Shown: positions 11,431 to 12,316 of the stretch, piece by piece
How positions within the stretch are numbered: position 1 is the first letter of the stretch
Layout of the letters: every line of letters starts with the position of its first letter
From: Verrucomicrobiota bacterium
GTDB taxonomy: Bacteria > Verrucomicrobiota > Verrucomicrobiae > Limisphaerales > UBA11358
Direction of reading: 5' to 3'
Assembly (NCBI GenBank): GCA_014860005.1
Contig: JACZKP010000038.1
Location: forward strand, 1 to 12,316
Length of the DNA: 12,316 bases
The notes under the pieces: generated by a model
Databases searched by the model: none
Seen by the model: only the letters and a program-made list of their open reading frames with translations
What the model was told of the DNA's origin: nothing
Program-made: the position numbers and the translations under genes

Positions 11431-11841
11431 TCACGGAGTAGCAATGATCAGGCTCGGAAACACCGCCCTGAAATCACCCTCGTTGCGCGTCAGAAGCCCG
11501 TCGAACCGCGACGCAAATGCACCGATCAGAACATCCGCGAGCGGACGCTTGGGGATTCTCGCGGTGCGGCGGGTGGCGACGTAACAGTGCCAGCCACGGT
11601 GAGCTTCCTCGGTGTCTCCATGCTGCCAGGCTTCAGGCCACGTTACGCCCAGGTTGAAGAGAAACTCGTTCTGAGCGGTTTGATCGCCATTGAACACCGG
11701 CGCAAGTTCAACATAAGTGGCGGGACAAATGGCGAGGCCGTTCGCGCGTTTGCTGTCGAGCAGCCTGGCCGACGCCACCCCAAACGCCGGATCGGCTTCG
11801 GCGACGTCAATCAACAGGCAGGTGTCCACCACCCAGGCCAT
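11431..11841 (-). CDS. PIN-domain ribonuclease toxin (VapC-like)
   Basis: A 136-residue PIN-domain protein, the usual toxin size. Acidic active-site residues are visible: D6 in WVVDTCLLIDV, E45 in ATYVELAPVF, D103 in PLADVLIGAFA and D123 in LLTRNEGDF (the typical T-x-N-x-x-DF end motif). The residue after D-T is Cys where many VapC proteins have Asn or Ser. These proteins cleave RNA with Mg2+ and are held in check by the partner antitoxin. Its ATG shares one base with the TAA of the upstream gene (TAATG), the coupled layout expected for a toxin translated after its antitoxin. The RNA target is unknown. The 96 bases between this stop and the enolase-superfamily start contain nothing I can identify. 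Confidence 0.9.
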   Translation of the reverse strand: MAWVVDTCLLIDVAEADPAFGVASARLLDSKRANGLAICPATYVELAPVFNGDQTAQNEFLFNLGVTWPEAWQHGDTEEAHRGWHCYVATRRTARIPKRPLADVLIGAFASRFDGLLTRNEGDFRAVFPSLIIATP

Positions 11842-12059
11842 TATTCACGCTCCCCGGAACGAAGTTCGTCCATCCAATCGGCGGTGGCGCGCGGAGCGGG
11901 CCGAAAGCGGCGGGCGAAACCCAGCATGGCCATGGCCCCCGTCGGTTGCCGGGTCGGCGCCGCCGCGCGCTCCTGCTTTTGCAGCCAGGTCAGCAACTGG
12001 CGCGCGTGCAACTCGTCCAGTTGTTTCACTTTCTCAATGACCATTTCGACTGCGCTCAT
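11841..12059 (-). CDS. Antitoxin of the PIN toxin (VapB-like)
   Basis: A 72-residue protein encoded immediately before the PIN toxin and overlapping it by one base. The N-terminal part (MSAVEMVIEKVKQLDELHARQLLTWLQ) predicts an amphipathic helix suited to dimerisation. The centre is Ala/Pro/Arg-rich and probably flexible. The C terminus, DWMDELRSGERE (61-72), resembles the toxin-binding tail DEWMxELRxGER found in many small antitoxins beside PIN toxins. I cannot assign a DNA-binding fold (AbrB, ribbon-helix-helix or Phd) with confidence. Its position, size and tail make the antitoxin role likely; such proteins usually bind their own promoter, but no operator palindrome is clear upstream. Confidence 0.8.
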   Translation of the reverse strand: MSAVEMVIEKVKQLDELHARQLLTWLQKQERAAAPTRQPTGAMAMLGFARRFRPAPRATADWMDELRSGERE

Positions 12060-12111
12060 GCCGGAAGTTTAGCATGGGTGAGAAGTGTGGCAATTGACTT
12101 CTTCGCCTTGG

Positions 12112-12249
12112 TCAATTCCATCCGTGGTGATGGGCTGCGTTCGCGCGACCTTTTTTGCTGAAGCGCACGTAGGCAGCATGAGCCTCCGAATCCAATTCCA
12201 CGACGAGCGGGTTCGCCGCTTTCAACACGATGGGGTGATTATTTTTCAT
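12112..12249 (-). pseudogene. Very short DUF2283-like reading frame, probably truncated
   Basis: A 45-codon frame from ATG at 12247-12249 to TGA at 12112-12114. Its middle, NPLVVELDSEAHAAYVRFS (13-31), looks like the opening strands of DUF2283-type proteins (a D-x-E-A-x-A-x-Y-V-R-F pattern). The second half of that small domain is missing and the tail (KKGRANAAHHHGWN) does not resemble it. It lies about 50 bases upstream of the antitoxin gene on the same strand. Within it and beyond its stop, another frame opens at ATG 12117-12119 and runs for about 20 codons (MELTKAKKSIATLLTHAKLP) to a TGA overlapping the antitoxin ATG as ATGA; this could be a leader or chance. I favour a remnant of a frameshifted gene, but an intact micro-protein is possible. 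DUF2283 is a family of unknown function. Confidence 0.4.
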
Positions 12250-12316
12250 GTCCAGTATCCGGTAACAAAAAAACACTCGTGCTTGATCGCCACAGGTTTT
12301 GGAAAAAGTGGGCGGG

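Noticed and set aside
11323..12072. Plus-strand 249-codon frame opposite the toxin-antitoxin genes
   Set aside because: It covers two overlapping minus-strand genes with intact PIN motifs, so it is a shadow frame.

Overview
The window looks like chromosome of a GC-rich member of the Verrucomicrobia, most likely near the Pedosphaera/Limisphaerales group. This placement is an inference from gene style: a prepilin with the [15 protein letters not shown] core and an H-X9-DG motif, a secreted beta-propeller protein with a C-terminal module of the type common in this phylum, a YncE-like propeller fused to a phosphoesterase, a PIN toxin/antitoxin pair, and GTAG-footed REP palindromes with a REP-associated transposase. 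Clear Shine-Dalgarno sequences are scarce, so starts were chosen from protein family features and gene coupling. I saw no tRNA, rRNA or CRISPR array.

Left part (1-3931). The 3' end of a YjbQ-family gene (+) converges on trpD (-), which is not next to any other trp gene here. Upstream of trpD on the same strand is a single prepilin-like gene (-). A 431-base intergenic stretch separates it from a divergent gene for a secreted beta-propeller protein (+). A short open frame of unknown identity (+) then ends one base before the start codon of the next gene.

Centre (3933-6815). A DinG/XPD-type iron-sulfur DNA helicase gene is the most notable object. Immediately after helicase motif III (TSATLAT), about 800 bases of mobile DNA have entered the gene: two inverted REP pairs (5337-5406 and 6057-6135) enclosing a RAYT/Y1 transposase domain with its HVH motif and candidate catalytic tyrosine. 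There is no stop codon anywhere in the insert, and the helicase resumes in the correct frame, so one 960-residue helicase-transposase-helicase polypeptide is predicted.

Right part (6816-12316). A convergent intergenic stretch holds short hairpin repeats. A minus-strand pair follows: an enolase-superfamily (muconate-lactonizing subgroup) enzyme upstream of a large lipoprotein that joins a YVTN/YncE propeller to a phosphoesterase domain. Further upstream on the minus strand lies a VapBC-like operon (antitoxin and PIN toxin overlapping by one base), preceded by a very small, probably truncated DUF2283-like reading frame. The left-hand and right-hand genes look like ordinary chromosomal genes; the in-frame REP/RAYT insertion in the helicase is the strongest candidate for something undescribed.
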